DNA of 64,000 bases, from contig NZ_FXAO01000001.1 in assembly GCF_900177645.1 (NCBI RefSeq), positions 708,712 to 772,711 of the forward strand, read 5' to 3'. Position numbers and translations under genes: made by a program. Shown here in pieces: positions 8,748 through 16,495 of the stretch. The DNA is from Arenibacter troitsensis (lineage in GTDB: Bacteria; Bacteroidota; Bacteroidia; Flavobacteriales; Flavobacteriaceae). Numbering within the stretch: the first letter of the stretch is position 1; each line of letters begins with the position of its first letter. The notes beneath the pieces are model-generated. The model had not been told where the DNA came from. It made no database searches and was given only the letters and a program-made list of their open reading frames with translations.

Positions 8748-9365
8748 ATGCTCTATTTTATAATTGATATATTAGGAATAATTTCCTTTGCCATTTCTGG
8801 AGTTTTGGTGGCTATGGACAAAAAATTGGATCTTTTTGGGGTCTTTATCATAGCTTTTGTAACGGCAACCGGGGGTGGTACTTTACGGGATTTGTTAATT
8901 GGCAATACACCAGTATTGTGGATGCAGGAACCCACCTATGTTTATGTGATAGCCGGAACCGTTGTTTTTGCTATAATTTTCAGGAATCAATTAAAATATG
9001 TACGCAGGTCACTGTTTCTTTTTGATACTATTGGAATAGGCCTCTACACCATGGTTGGCATTTCCCATGGGTTACAAGCGGGCTTGCCACCGGTAATGTG
9101 CATAGCCCTTGGTACTATAACAGCTTGTTTTGGAGGGGTAATACGCGATATATTATGTAATGAAATACCTGTAATATTTAGAAAGGAAATTTATGCCACG
9201 GCCTGTATAATGGGTGGTGTTAGCTTTTTCTTTATTCGAAAATTGCCCTATGATGATGCATATGCCTATGTAGCTACCATATTGATCGTCATTGGGGTCC
9301 GATTGCTTGCGGTTAGATTCAAGATATCCCTTCCAAGTATCTACCGCAGTGTCAAGGAAGGGTAG
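8748..9365 (+). CDS. Trimeric intracellular cation channel / YadS-type protein
   Basis: 205 aa with seven transmembrane helices arranged as two three-helix repeats plus one. Each repeat carries the family motif: GGGTLRDLL near residue 43 and GGVIRDIL near 129. These proteins (former UPF0126, YadS/YicG) are TRIC-like channels; E. coli members have been tied to glycine uptake. Inner membrane. It lies 3 bp after the RDD gene and is probably co-transcribed with it. Full family length. Confidence 0.92.
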   Translation: MLYFIIDILGIISFAISGVLVAMDKKLDLFGVFIIAFVTATGGGTLRDLLIGNTPVLWMQEPTYVYVIAGTVVFAIIFRNQLKYVRRSLFLFDTIGIGLYTMVGISHGLQAGLPPVMCIALGTITACFGGVIRDILCNEIPVIFRKEIYATACIMGGVSFFFIRKLPYDDAYAYVATILIVIGVRLLAVRFKISLPSIYRSVKEG

Positions 9366-9446
9366 TTGTTTTTATGGATAGTGTGTAAGTAGGGGGTAGG
9401 ACTAGGACCGCTTACTACATATCAATTTATAATAATTTATCCCCTA

Positions 9447-10163
9447 TTAAAAAGCTTCGGCTTTTAGAATATAAATATTCTGGGAAGGCCAATCCCCATT
9501 GTCCACAGGTTGGCTGTTTATTTTGTCTACCACATCCATGCCGTCTATTACCCTTCCAAATGGGGTGTATCCACCATCCAAGTGATAGGAGCCCGGTTTG
9601 GTGACCACTATAAAGAATTCGTAGGGAGATGCCAATTTATGGGGGTTGTTGATTTCACTGCTTGGCATGGATACTACTCCCCTGTGGTGTTTGTGCCCTT
9701 TTCTTGTATCGGGAGGCAAAAGATATCGTCCAATTTTTGACCTTTTTTCCGCTGTTTCCACATTATCGGCATTGCCACCTTGAATTATAAAGTTTTTAAC
9801 CACTCTATGGAAATAGGTATTATTAAAATACCCCATTTTGGTAAGGTAGATAAAGTTGGCTTTATGATAGGGGACATTGTTGAACAGTTCTATGGTAATT
9901 TCCCCTAGGCTAGTAGTTAGTTTTACTTTGTTTTCCTTTAAGGTTTTGCTGTAATTGAAGAAAAACTCAATGGCATTATCCTCCGTTAGCTCAAAGGCCT
10001 CTTCTTCTTTTTTAACAACTTTTACTGGGACCTCTGGAACAATGCTATCTTTTTTAATATTGTTTTGGGGAAGCTGGTTTGCTTTGGTTGTCGGCTGATC
10101 TCTGCAGCTCCCCAAAAGAACCATAAACAATACTGCAAAAAGTGAAAATTCTTTAAGTGACAT
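9447..10163 (-). CDS. Cyclophilin-type peptidyl-prolyl isomerase, lipoprotein
   Basis: 238 aa. Signal peptide with lipobox LLGSC (Cys20), so it is probably a periplasm-facing outer- or inner-membrane lipoprotein. A charged linker leads to a cyclophilin domain from about 80 to 238. It opens with KLTTSLGEITIELFNNVPYHKANF and contains YFNNTYFHRVVKNFIIQGG (active-site arginine in FHRV, plus the FxxQGG motif) and a C-terminal TPFGRVIDGMDVVD stretch. It catalyses cis-trans isomerisation of Xaa-Pro bonds during folding of exported proteins. Convergent with the TRIC gene; the 81-bp gap holds no clear terminator. Confidence 0.93.
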   Translation of the reverse strand: MSLKEFSLFAVLFMVLLGSCRDQPTTKANQLPQNNIKKDSIVPEVPVKVVKKEEEAFELTEDNAIEFFFNYSKTLKENKVKLTTSLGEITIELFNNVPYHKANFIYLTKMGYFNNTYFHRVVKNFIIQGGNADNVETAEKRSKIGRYLLPPDTRKGHKHHRGVVSMPSSEINNPHKLASPYEFFIVVTKPGSYHLDGGYTPFGRVIDGMDVVDKINSQPVDNGDWPSQNIYILKAEAF

Positions 10164-10262
10164 GTAATTTGTATTATATTAAAATGAGTGTTAAATGCCT
10201 ATTATCGCCCGAGTGTTGGTTGTTTTTTAATTAATTTGCCGAAAAATACAAAAATAGAATTT

Positions 10263-10904
10263 GTGCATTTTGATGATTTTTCCAACAGAGTATCAAAAAT
10301 AGAAAATCTAGAACTTCCTGGGAGTGCTTCGCATTATAAAATGGCTCCAATGTTCAGGATAAAAGAGTTGGAGTCCGGTAAAATTGTCAAGAAAAACCCT
10401 AAGTTGGCTGCAGTAATGGCGCTTTTTTATCCTAATCTGGACTATCAGACCAACCTTCTTCTCATATTAAGAAATACGTATGAGGGAGTACATAGCAATC
10501 AGATAGCATTGCCCGGCGGCAAGGTAGAAAAGTTGGACCTAAATTTATTGGATACCGCCTTGCGAGAAACGCAGGAAGAAGTGGGGGCAGTTCGGGAGCA
10601 TATTACGGTAATCCGATCCATGAGTGAGGTTTATATTCCTCCCAGCAATATTGAGGTTACTCCCTACCTTGGGCTCTATAAAAAAGAAAAACCGTTTTTA
10701 CGACAGGCAGATGAAGTGGCGGCCATTGTTGAGGTTCCTTTGCATGATTTTATGGATGACAAGAAAATTTTTCATCAAATTTTGAATACTTCCTATGCAC
10801 GGAATGTAGAGGTACCGGCCTTTAAATTAAATGGTTATACGGTCTGGGGGGCAACGGCAATGATGTTGAATGAGATTAAGGAATTGTTTAAACAAGTGTT
10901 ATAA
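10263..10904 (+). CDS. NUDIX hydrolase, CoA pyrophosphatase type
   Basis: 213 aa from GTG 10263. The N-terminal helix DDFSNRVSKIE and the stretch HYKMAPMFR are typical of the NudL/YeaB CoA-pyrophosphatase group. The NUDIX box lies about residues 105-128: GGKVEKLDL then ALRETQEEVG, giving the REx2EE metal site. It hydrolyses CoA or related nucleoside diphosphates to phosphorylated halves. The start is uncertain: the frame is open back to GTG 10188, but a TAATTTG promoter-like element near 10231 and family comparison favour 10263. A TTG at 10236 is the other option. Followed by the acyltransferase after 39 bp. Confidence 0.85.
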   Translation: MHFDDFSNRVSKIENLELPGSASHYKMAPMFRIKELESGKIVKKNPKLAAVMALFYPNLDYQTNLLLILRNTYEGVHSNQIALPGGKVEKLDLNLLDTALRETQEEVGAVREHITVIRSMSEVYIPPSNIEVTPYLGLYKKEKPFLRQADEVAAIVEVPLHDFMDDKKIFHQILNTSYARNVEVPAFKLNGYTVWGATAMMLNEIKELFKQVL

Positions 10905-10917
10905 GGTACTTATTTTG

Positions 10918-10925
10918 TAATTTTG
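10918..10925 (+). promoter_or_regulatory. Bacteroidota -7 promoter box (TAATTTTG)
   Basis: Exact TAnnTTTG match 18 nt before the acyltransferase ATG at 10944, just after the NUDIX stop codon. It would give an own promoter with a leader of roughly 12 nt. No convincing -33 box at 19-nt spacing. Confidence 0.45.
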
Positions 10926-10943
10926 AATGTTAACAAAAAAAAT

Positions 10944-11747
10944 ATGGGCCTGTTTAAGAAAAATCCGTTTGGACATAATTTATTTTTAAAGAAGTGGCTT
11001 ATACGCATTCTGGCCGTTATCACGCACAAAAGATATAGGGGATTTAATACCATTGAAATTGAGGGTTCGGATATCATTAGAAAACTGCCACCTCAAAATG
11101 TCCTTTTTGTAAGCAACCATCAGACTTATTTTGCGGATGTGGTGGCCATGTTCCATGTCTTTAACGCCAGTTTAAGCGGTAGGGAAGATTCTATAAAAAA
11201 TTTGGGATACATATGGCAGCCCAAATTGAATATGTATTACGTGGCGGCAGCGGAAACCATGAAAAAAAGCCTGTTGACAAAAATCTTGGCATATGCCGGC
11301 TCAATTAGTGTTGAGCGTACATGGAGGTCCGAAGGTCAGGACGTAAACAGACAGGTTAAAATGAGTGATATTTCCAATATTGGGACTGCCCTAAAGGATG
11401 GATGGGTCATTACCTTTCCCCAAGGTACCACAACTCCCTGGAAACCCTTACGTAAAGGAACTTCCCATATTATAAAGAAATATAGGCCCGTAGTGGTGCC
11501 TGTGGTCATAGACGGTTTTAGAAGATCTTTCGATAAAAAAGGATTGCGTATAAAAAAGAAAGGAATTCTTCAATCTATGGTAATCAAAGAACCGTTGGAT
11601 ATAGATTATGAGAATGAATCTTTCGATTCCATTATTGAAAAATTGGAATACGCCATCGAGCAACATCCTTCTTTTTTAAAGGTTATTCCCAAAAGTGAGT
11701 TAATGGCATACGAAGAGGAAAATAAAAAACGGAAATTCAGGGTCTAA
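10944..11747 (+). CDS. 1-acyl-sn-glycerol-3-phosphate acyltransferase-like protein
   Basis: 267 aa from ATG 10944; an in-frame TTG seven codons earlier overlaps the promoter box. It belongs to the PlsC/LPLAT family, which transfers acyl chains to lysophosphatidate or related lysolipids. Block I reads SNHQTYFADV at about 60-69, so five rather than four residues separate His and Asp. Block III reads FPQGTT where EGTR is usual. A hydrophobic N-terminal segment (about 18-30) suggests peripheral inner-membrane attachment. The variant blocks appear to be typical of a Bacteroidota subfamily, so its substrate may differ from plain LPA. Ends overlapping the converging gene by 4 nt. Confidence 0.82.
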   Translation: MGLFKKNPFGHNLFLKKWLIRILAVITHKRYRGFNTIEIEGSDIIRKLPPQNVLFVSNHQTYFADVVAMFHVFNASLSGREDSIKNLGYIWQPKLNMYYVAAAETMKKSLLTKILAYAGSISVERTWRSEGQDVNRQVKMSDISNIGTALKDGWVITFPQGTTTPWKPLRKGTSHIIKKYRPVVVPVVIDGFRRSFDKKGLRIKKKGILQSMVIKEPLDIDYENESFDSIIEKLEYAIEQHPSFLKVIPKSELMAYEEENKKRKFRV

Positions 11748-12391
11748 ATATCCATGTCCTTCAGTTCCTTATAGTTTTTCTTTAGTTTCTTTAAGAGTAT
11801 TCCATAAAGTAAAAAATAAATACATCCCATTACTAGGGTAACAACTATTCCCAAAACAACCACGGTTGCTATCAAGGTGGTCTTTAATTGTTCCCGGCTG
11901 ATATTTTCCGGTTGATAACTGTAGCCCATTGCAGCCATGGGATCTTCGTTCAAATATATACCTACGGCCATGACTATGAAGGATATGAATATCAGGGACA
12001 AACAAAATATGACGTAATACTTAACGGTCTTTCTGGTTTTTAAGATGTTGGACAACAATTTTTTGGCATTGTCCAAGGTTGATATTTCCTTATATCTTTT
12101 ATAAAACTGAAAGATGAAAAAGAGCACCACGGTATATTGCACCACGTTGGAAATCAGAAGAAAATTCCCTAAGCCCAAATCTTTCCACACCGCCAAATTC
12201 TTGGACATAGAAGGAAGAAAGTATAAAAGGTGTGGTACCAAAAATTCAATAATACTTATTAAGAAAATCCATTTAACGATGGAAGAGGATTTCTTCCATA
12301 TCATTTTATAGATCTCATCAAAGGACAGTTGCGGCAATTTCTTGTCATTCTTTTGCCAATCCCTTTTTAGTAATTCCAGTTCATCCATCAT
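11744..12391 (-). CDS. Four-TM membrane protein, probable anti-sigma partner
   Basis: 215 aa. The soluble N-terminus (MMDELELLKRDWQKNDKKLPQLSFDEIYKMI) precedes four transmembrane segments near 38-60, 78-98, 125-147 and 172-200, with a short basic C-terminal tail (LLKKLKKNYKELKDMD). It sits 4 bp after the ECF sigma factor gene and must be co-transcribed. Such sigma-plus-membrane-protein pairs usually are sigma/anti-sigma modules, and the N-terminal LKRDWQK helix is common to flavobacterial partners of this kind. The anti-sigma role is inferred from position; no ZAS or FecR domain is visible. Confidence 0.7.
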   Translation of the reverse strand: MMDELELLKRDWQKNDKKLPQLSFDEIYKMIWKKSSSIVKWIFLISIIEFLVPHLLYFLPSMSKNLAVWKDLGLGNFLLISNVVQYTVVLFFIFQFYKRYKEISTLDNAKKLLSNILKTRKTVKYYVIFCLSLIFISFIVMAVGIYLNEDPMAAMGYSYQPENISREQLKTTLIATVVVLGIVVTLVMGCIYFLLYGILLKKLKKNYKELKDMDI

Positions 12392-12395
12392 ATGG

Positions 12396-12890
12396 CTAGG
12401 GATTTAAAATGGTTTTTAATTTGTTTTTTATTCGGTTCATTTTCACTCTGGCATTTACCTCGGTAATACCCAAGGTTTCCGCTATTTCCCTATAGTCTTT
12501 GTCTTCCAGGTAAAGAAAGACCAAGGCCTTGTCTACATCCCCTAATTGCCGTACCGCATTGTACATCAGTTTAAGTTGTTGTTCCTCGGTAGGGTCATAT
12601 TCGTCTGCTGTTATTTTAAACATGACCGACTCATAATCTTGGGTAGGTATGCTTTTTTTGGATTTTCTATATAATGTTATAGCCGTATTCAAAGCAACTC
12701 TATACATCCAAGTACTAAATTTGGATTCTCCCCTAAATTTGGGATAGGCTTTCCATAATTGAATCGTTATTTCCTGGAACAAATCATTATGGGAGTCCCG
12801 ATCATTGGTGTACAATGTACAGACCTTATGCACAATATTCTGATTGTGCTCCAATTCCGTTACAAATTGATGTTCCAAATCTTTGGTCAC
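12396..12890 (-). CDS. ECF-type RNA polymerase sigma factor
   Basis: 164 aa. Region 2 spans about 20-85, with NDLFQEITIQLWKAYPKFRGESKFSTWMYRVALNTAI (-10 recognition and core binding). Region 4 is at about 110-160, with EDKDYREIAETLGITEVNARVKMNRIK as the helix-turn-helix for the -35 element. It directs RNA polymerase to stress- or signal-responsive promoters. The start codon is GTG at 12890; no ATG is available nearby. Upstream (12898-12930) is a run of TAGT-rich short repeats that might be part of the promoter. Partner membrane protein follows at once. Confidence 0.93.
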   Translation of the reverse strand: MTKDLEHQFVTELEHNQNIVHKVCTLYTNDRDSHNDLFQEITIQLWKAYPKFRGESKFSTWMYRVALNTAITLYRKSKKSIPTQDYESVMFKITADEYDPTEEQQLKLMYNAVRQLGDVDKALVFLYLEDKDYREIAETLGITEVNARVKMNRIKNKLKTILNP

Positions 12891-13142
12891 TCGGTTCTAG
12901 TAGTTAGTTGATAGTTAGTAGTAGAAAATATGTTTTTGTTACAACTAATATTTTTTAAAAGCGAATAATTTAAAATTATTGCAGATTCGCTTCAATGCAC
13001 AATATAGTTCATCTATCTTTTTGAAATTATAGTTGGTTATAGTTGTGTCCCGTTTTATTTATGAAAATTTAAATATGTTTAAATCCAATATTCTTCTTCT
13101 TGATTAGTTTGTGAATGTTTAAATTTACCCATATTTACGTAT

Positions 13143-14435
13143 ATGAATATTCCTAAGACTAGTTTTCCAAGAATTGTTATCATAGGTGGTGGTTTTGCAG
13201 GTATTTCCATTGCCAAAGGATTGAAAAATAAAGAAGTACAGGTGGTACTCCTGGATAAACATAATTATCATACTTTTCAGCCCTTGCTTTATCAAGTATC
13301 TACTGGGGGCTTGGAGCCCGATTCCATTGCTTATCCCATTAGAAAAGTTTTAAAGGGCTATTCCAACTTCTTCTTTAGATTGGCCAATGTTGAGGAAATA
13401 AGAACCGGAGAAAATACCATTGTGACCAATATAGGTTCCCTGGAATATGATTATTTGGTAATTGCCACTGGTTCTGAAACAAATTATTACGGGAATAGGG
13501 AGATTGAAATTAATAGTATGGCCATGAAAACCATACCCCAGTCTTTAAATCTTAGAAGTTTAATACTGGAAAACTTTGAGCAGGCACTTCTTACCGATCA
13601 ATATCATGAAAGGGATGCCCTTATGAATTTCGTTATTGTTGGGGGAGGGCCTACGGGGGTGGAACTTGCAGGTGCCTTGGCGGAAATAAAAAAAGGGATT
13701 CTGCCAAAGGATTATCCGGATCTGGATACCAGAAGGGTACAAATTCATATCATTCAATCCGGAGATCGCATCCTTAAGGAAATGAGTGAAAAAGCTTCCC
13801 AAAAGGCGGAGGATTTTTTGGAGGGACTTGGTGTTCAAATATGGAAAAATACCAGGGTAACGGGCTATGATGGTAAAACGGTTACCACGGATACAGATGT
13901 TGATTTTGAAACTGCTACCCTAGTTTGGGCGGCTGGTGTAAAAGGGGTGGAAATTAAAGGTTTGAATGCCAAAGATCTTTTGGTAGGAGGAAGTAGAATT
14001 CCGGTAGATGAATTCAATAAGGTTAAAGGCCATAACAATATTTTTGCTGTGGGGGATGTAGCCTGTATGCAGACCGAAGCTACTCCGAAAGGGCACCCTA
14101 TGATGGCCCAGCCCGCATTGCAACAAGGAAGGAACCTTGGGGAGAACCTAGTTCGATTGTTGGAAAACAAGCCCTTAGAGCCCTTCGTTTACAGGGACAA
14201 GGGCAGTATGGCCACTATTGGGAGGAACAAGGCCGTGGTAGATATGAAGAATATTAGGTTCCAAGGTGTTTTTGCCTGGTTTGTTTGGATGTTCGTGCAC
14301 CTGTTCTTTCTTATCGGGTTCAGGAATAGAATGGTGGTCTTTGTGAACTGGGTTTATAATTATGTTCGGTTCGATAGGGAGGCCCGATTGATCATAAGGC
14401 CATTTAATAGAAATTACAACGCCTTTAAGGATTAG
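13143..14435 (+). CDS. ndh: Type II NADH dehydrogenase (NDH-2)
   Basis: 430 aa. Two dinucleotide-binding folds are visible: FAD site IIGGGFAGIS at about 12-21 and NADH site VIVGGGPTGVELAG at about 164-177. The FAD ribityl motif IFAVGDVA lies near 300. The C-terminal 60 residues carry a hydrophobic, tryptophan-rich segment (FAWFVWMFVHLFFLIGF), matching the monotopic membrane anchor of NDH-2. The enzyme passes electrons from NADH to the quinone pool without pumping protons. It stands alone between a 250-bp AT-rich leader and the converging xerD gene. Confidence 0.9.
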   Translation: MNIPKTSFPRIVIIGGGFAGISIAKGLKNKEVQVVLLDKHNYHTFQPLLYQVSTGGLEPDSIAYPIRKVLKGYSNFFFRLANVEEIRTGENTIVTNIGSLEYDYLVIATGSETNYYGNREIEINSMAMKTIPQSLNLRSLILENFEQALLTDQYHERDALMNFVIVGGGPTGVELAGALAEIKKGILPKDYPDLDTRRVQIHIIQSGDRILKEMSEKASQKAEDFLEGLGVQIWKNTRVTGYDGKTVTTDTDVDFETATLVWAAGVKGVEIKGLNAKDLLVGGSRIPVDEFNKVKGHNNIFAVGDVACMQTEATPKGHPMMAQPALQQGRNLGENLVRLLENKPLEPFVYRDKGSMATIGRNKAVVDMKNIRFQGVFAWFVWMFVHLFFLIGFRNRMVVFVNWVYNYVRFDREARLIIRPFNRNYNAFKD

Positions 14436-14473
14436 GAGTAAGAAACCTAAAGTATAATTGTCCAATCCTATTG

Positions 14474-15373
14474 CTACCCTTTTCTGGGATGGTATCTATT
14501 CATTACTTCGGCCAAATGTGTGCGATCAACATGCATATAAACTTCGGTTGTGGTAATGCTCTCATGGCCGAGCATTTGTTGAATGGCCCTCAAATCGGCC
14601 CCATTCTGCAATAAGTGGGTGGCAAAGGAATGTCTAAAGGTATGGGGACTTATGCTTTTTTTAAGCCCTATATCCTGTGCAAGCTGTTTTATAACGGTAA
14701 ATATCATGGCTCGGGTCAACTTATTTCCTCGACGGTTTAAAAAAAGGATATCTTCAGCCCCCTTTTTAATGGTCAAATGTATTCGTATTTCCTTTCTATA
14801 GATATTGATGTATTTTTTGTTGATTTCGCTTATGGGCACAAAACGCTGCTTGTCGCCTTTTCCAGTAACCTTGATAAAATCCTCCTCAAAATAAAGGTCC
14901 GATAATTTTAAGTCCAATAGCTCGGAAACCCTTAGTCCACAGCCATAGAGTGTTTCCAAAATGGCCCTATTGCGCTCTCCTTCCGGTTTGGAAAGATCTA
15001 TGGCCCCGATGAGGGCATTAATTTCTTCTTCGGAAAGCGTATCCGGGAGTTTGCGGCCAACTTTGGGGGATTCTATCAATTCCATGGGATTGTCTTGGCG
15101 ATAATCCTCGAAGACCAAATAATTGAAAAAGCTTTTTAAGCCCGATATTACTCTAGCTTGAGACCTTGGGTTCACATTTTTTGCCAGTTCGTAAATAAAT
15201 TGTTGTACCGTACTTTTATCAATATTTATGGGTGTTTCCACAATTTGATGGCTTTCCAGGAAAAGTATTAACTTCTCAACATCCAAAACATAATTGCTAA
15301 TGGAATTCTTGGAAAGACCTCGTTCCAAATTTAGGTAATGTTGAAAATCGTGAAGGGCTTGATTCCATTTCAT
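14474..15373 (-). CDS. xerD: Tyrosine recombinase XerD
   Basis: 299 aa, normal for XerD. An N-terminal SAM-like DNA-binding domain (about 1-85) is followed by the catalytic domain. All catalytic residues are present: Arg148 (GLRVSE), Lys172 (GKGDKQR), His244 and Arg247 (HTFRH), His270 (LGHESI) and the nucleophile Tyr279 (TEVYMHVD). With XerC it resolves chromosome dimers at dif during division. No transposon or integron features surround it, so this is the housekeeping enzyme. Convergent with ndh and divergent from aroQ. Confidence 0.93.
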   Translation of the reverse strand: MKWNQALHDFQHYLNLERGLSKNSISNYVLDVEKLILFLESHQIVETPINIDKSTVQQFIYELAKNVNPRSQARVISGLKSFFNYLVFEDYRQDNPMELIESPKVGRKLPDTLSEEEINALIGAIDLSKPEGERNRAILETLYGCGLRVSELLDLKLSDLYFEEDFIKVTGKGDKQRFVPISEINKKYINIYRKEIRIHLTIKKGAEDILFLNRRGNKLTRAMIFTVIKQLAQDIGLKKSISPHTFRHSFATHLLQNGADLRAIQQMLGHESITTTEVYMHVDRTHLAEVMNRYHPRKG

Positions 15374-15585
15374 AGCCTAAATATAATGGACTTTTTTGGG
15401 TTGAAATAATATATGCTCATTAACTCTTAAACTGATTAAATTGATATAAGTTTTTTTTTGGAGGGTGGAATTGGTTTGTGACAAAGGATTGTTTAGGAAA
15501 CTACAATGGATCTAATCCTTTTAAATGTTGGATTAATACTCTGTGGTCTCTTTTTTTATGCATTACTATTTCTTACATTTATCCC

Positions 15586-16011
15586 ATGAAGATTATCATT
15601 ATCAACGGACCAAACCTTAACCTTTTGGGCAAACGAGAGCCGGAGGTTTACGGAAAAACAACTTTTGAGGAGTATTTTGCTACCTTGCAATTCAAGTTTA
15701 AAGAGGTGCAATTGGAATATTATCAGTCCAATATAGAAGGGGAAATCATAAATAAATTACACGATTGTGGTTTTGAAGGATATCAAGGCATTGTTTTGAA
15801 TGCCGGTGCATATACCCACACTTCCATTGGTATTGGAGATGCCATAAAAGGAATAACCACGCCTGTAGTAGAGGTACATATCAGCAATACCTTTGGGCGG
15901 GAGGATTTTAGACATACCTCCTATATTTCCCCAGTGGCCAAAGGGGTAATTTTGGGCTTTGGTCTAAAAAGTTACAACCTGGCAATTCATAGTTTTTTGA
16001 ATGTAGACTAG
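15586..16011 (+). CDS. aroQ: Type II 3-dehydroquinate dehydratase
   Basis: 141 aa from ATG 15586; the frame is open upstream to 15478, but only the shorter form fits the family length of about 140-150. Motifs: GPNLNLLGKREPEVYG at the N-terminus, with the catalytic Tyr in the flexible lid; NAGAYTHTS (active-site Asn/His region); VEVHISN with the catalytic His; and FGREDFRHTSY. It converts 3-dehydroquinate to 3-dehydroshikimate in the shikimate pathway, cytoplasmic. Divergent from xerD with a roughly 210-bp AT-rich spacer. Confidence 0.95.
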   Translation: MKIIIINGPNLNLLGKREPEVYGKTTFEEYFATLQFKFKEVQLEYYQSNIEGEIINKLHDCGFEGYQGIVLNAGAYTHTSIGIGDAIKGITTPVVEVHISNTFGREDFRHTSYISPVAKGVILGFGLKSYNLAIHSFLNVD

Positions 16012-16115
16012 GGTCGTGGATTGGATAAAAAATAGCTACCCAAGTGGAATACCATCATTAAACAATACCAGGGATGTACACTGCTGACTACTGAATATTG
16101 TTCACTGATTACTGT

Positions 16116-16400
16116 CTAAGTCAGTTGTGGCTTTAGATACTTCTTGTCAACATAAAAAGTACCAAATGGAACAAGGGAGGCAATGAATAGAATGGCAAAC
16201 ATTTTTAGGTCCCATTTTTTTTCTACACAGACCACGATTGCCAAAACTACATATGCCATGAACAGAAATCCATGGGCATAGCCAATATAGATATTGGGTT
16301 CAGGTATTTGGGCCATATATTTTAAAGGCATTCCAATGCCAAAAAGCAATAGATAGGAAATACCTTCAAGAATTGCGGTCAAACTAAAAATTTTCAACAT
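16116..16400 (-). CDS. DUF3817 family membrane protein
   Basis: 94 aa, nearly all hydrophobic, with three transmembrane helices (about 3-25, 38-60 and 65-85). It carries the DUF3817 signature EGISYLLLFGIGMPLKY followed by GYAHGFLFMAY, with a conserved His between helices one and two. Small inner-membrane protein of unknown function. Stands alone, flanked by a hairpin terminator on its 5' side that ends lpdA. Confidence 0.85.
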   Translation of the reverse strand: MLKIFSLTAILEGISYLLLFGIGMPLKYMAQIPEPNIYIGYAHGFLFMAYVVLAIVVCVEKKWDLKMFAILFIASLVPFGTFYVDKKYLKPQLT

Positions 16401-16438
16401 TACTTTTTGGGTCAGTTTCGAAATAAAATTATTTTTTA

Positions 16439-16469
16439 AGACCCGTTAGGATATAGGGCTAACGGGTCT
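16439..16469 (-). terminator. Terminator hairpin after lpdA
   Basis: An 11-bp perfect stem (AGACCCGTTAG / CTAACGGGTCT) with a 9-nt loop lies 27 bp beyond the lpdA stop codon. Flanks are A/T-rich on both sides, so it could act in both directions. Confidence 0.7.
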
Positions 16470-16495
16470 AAATTTTTAAGGAAGAGAGCCTGGTT

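Noticed and set aside
12898-12930. TAGT-rich short repeats upstream of the first ECF sigma gene, and similar CTGA-TACTG repeats near 16080
   Set aside because: Low-complexity runs without fixed unit length; may be promoter context but not a repeat array or CRISPR.
14474-15373. XerD as a mobile-element integrase
   Set aside because: Length, motifs and neighbours match the housekeeping dimer-resolution enzyme; no attachment-site repeats or phage genes nearby.
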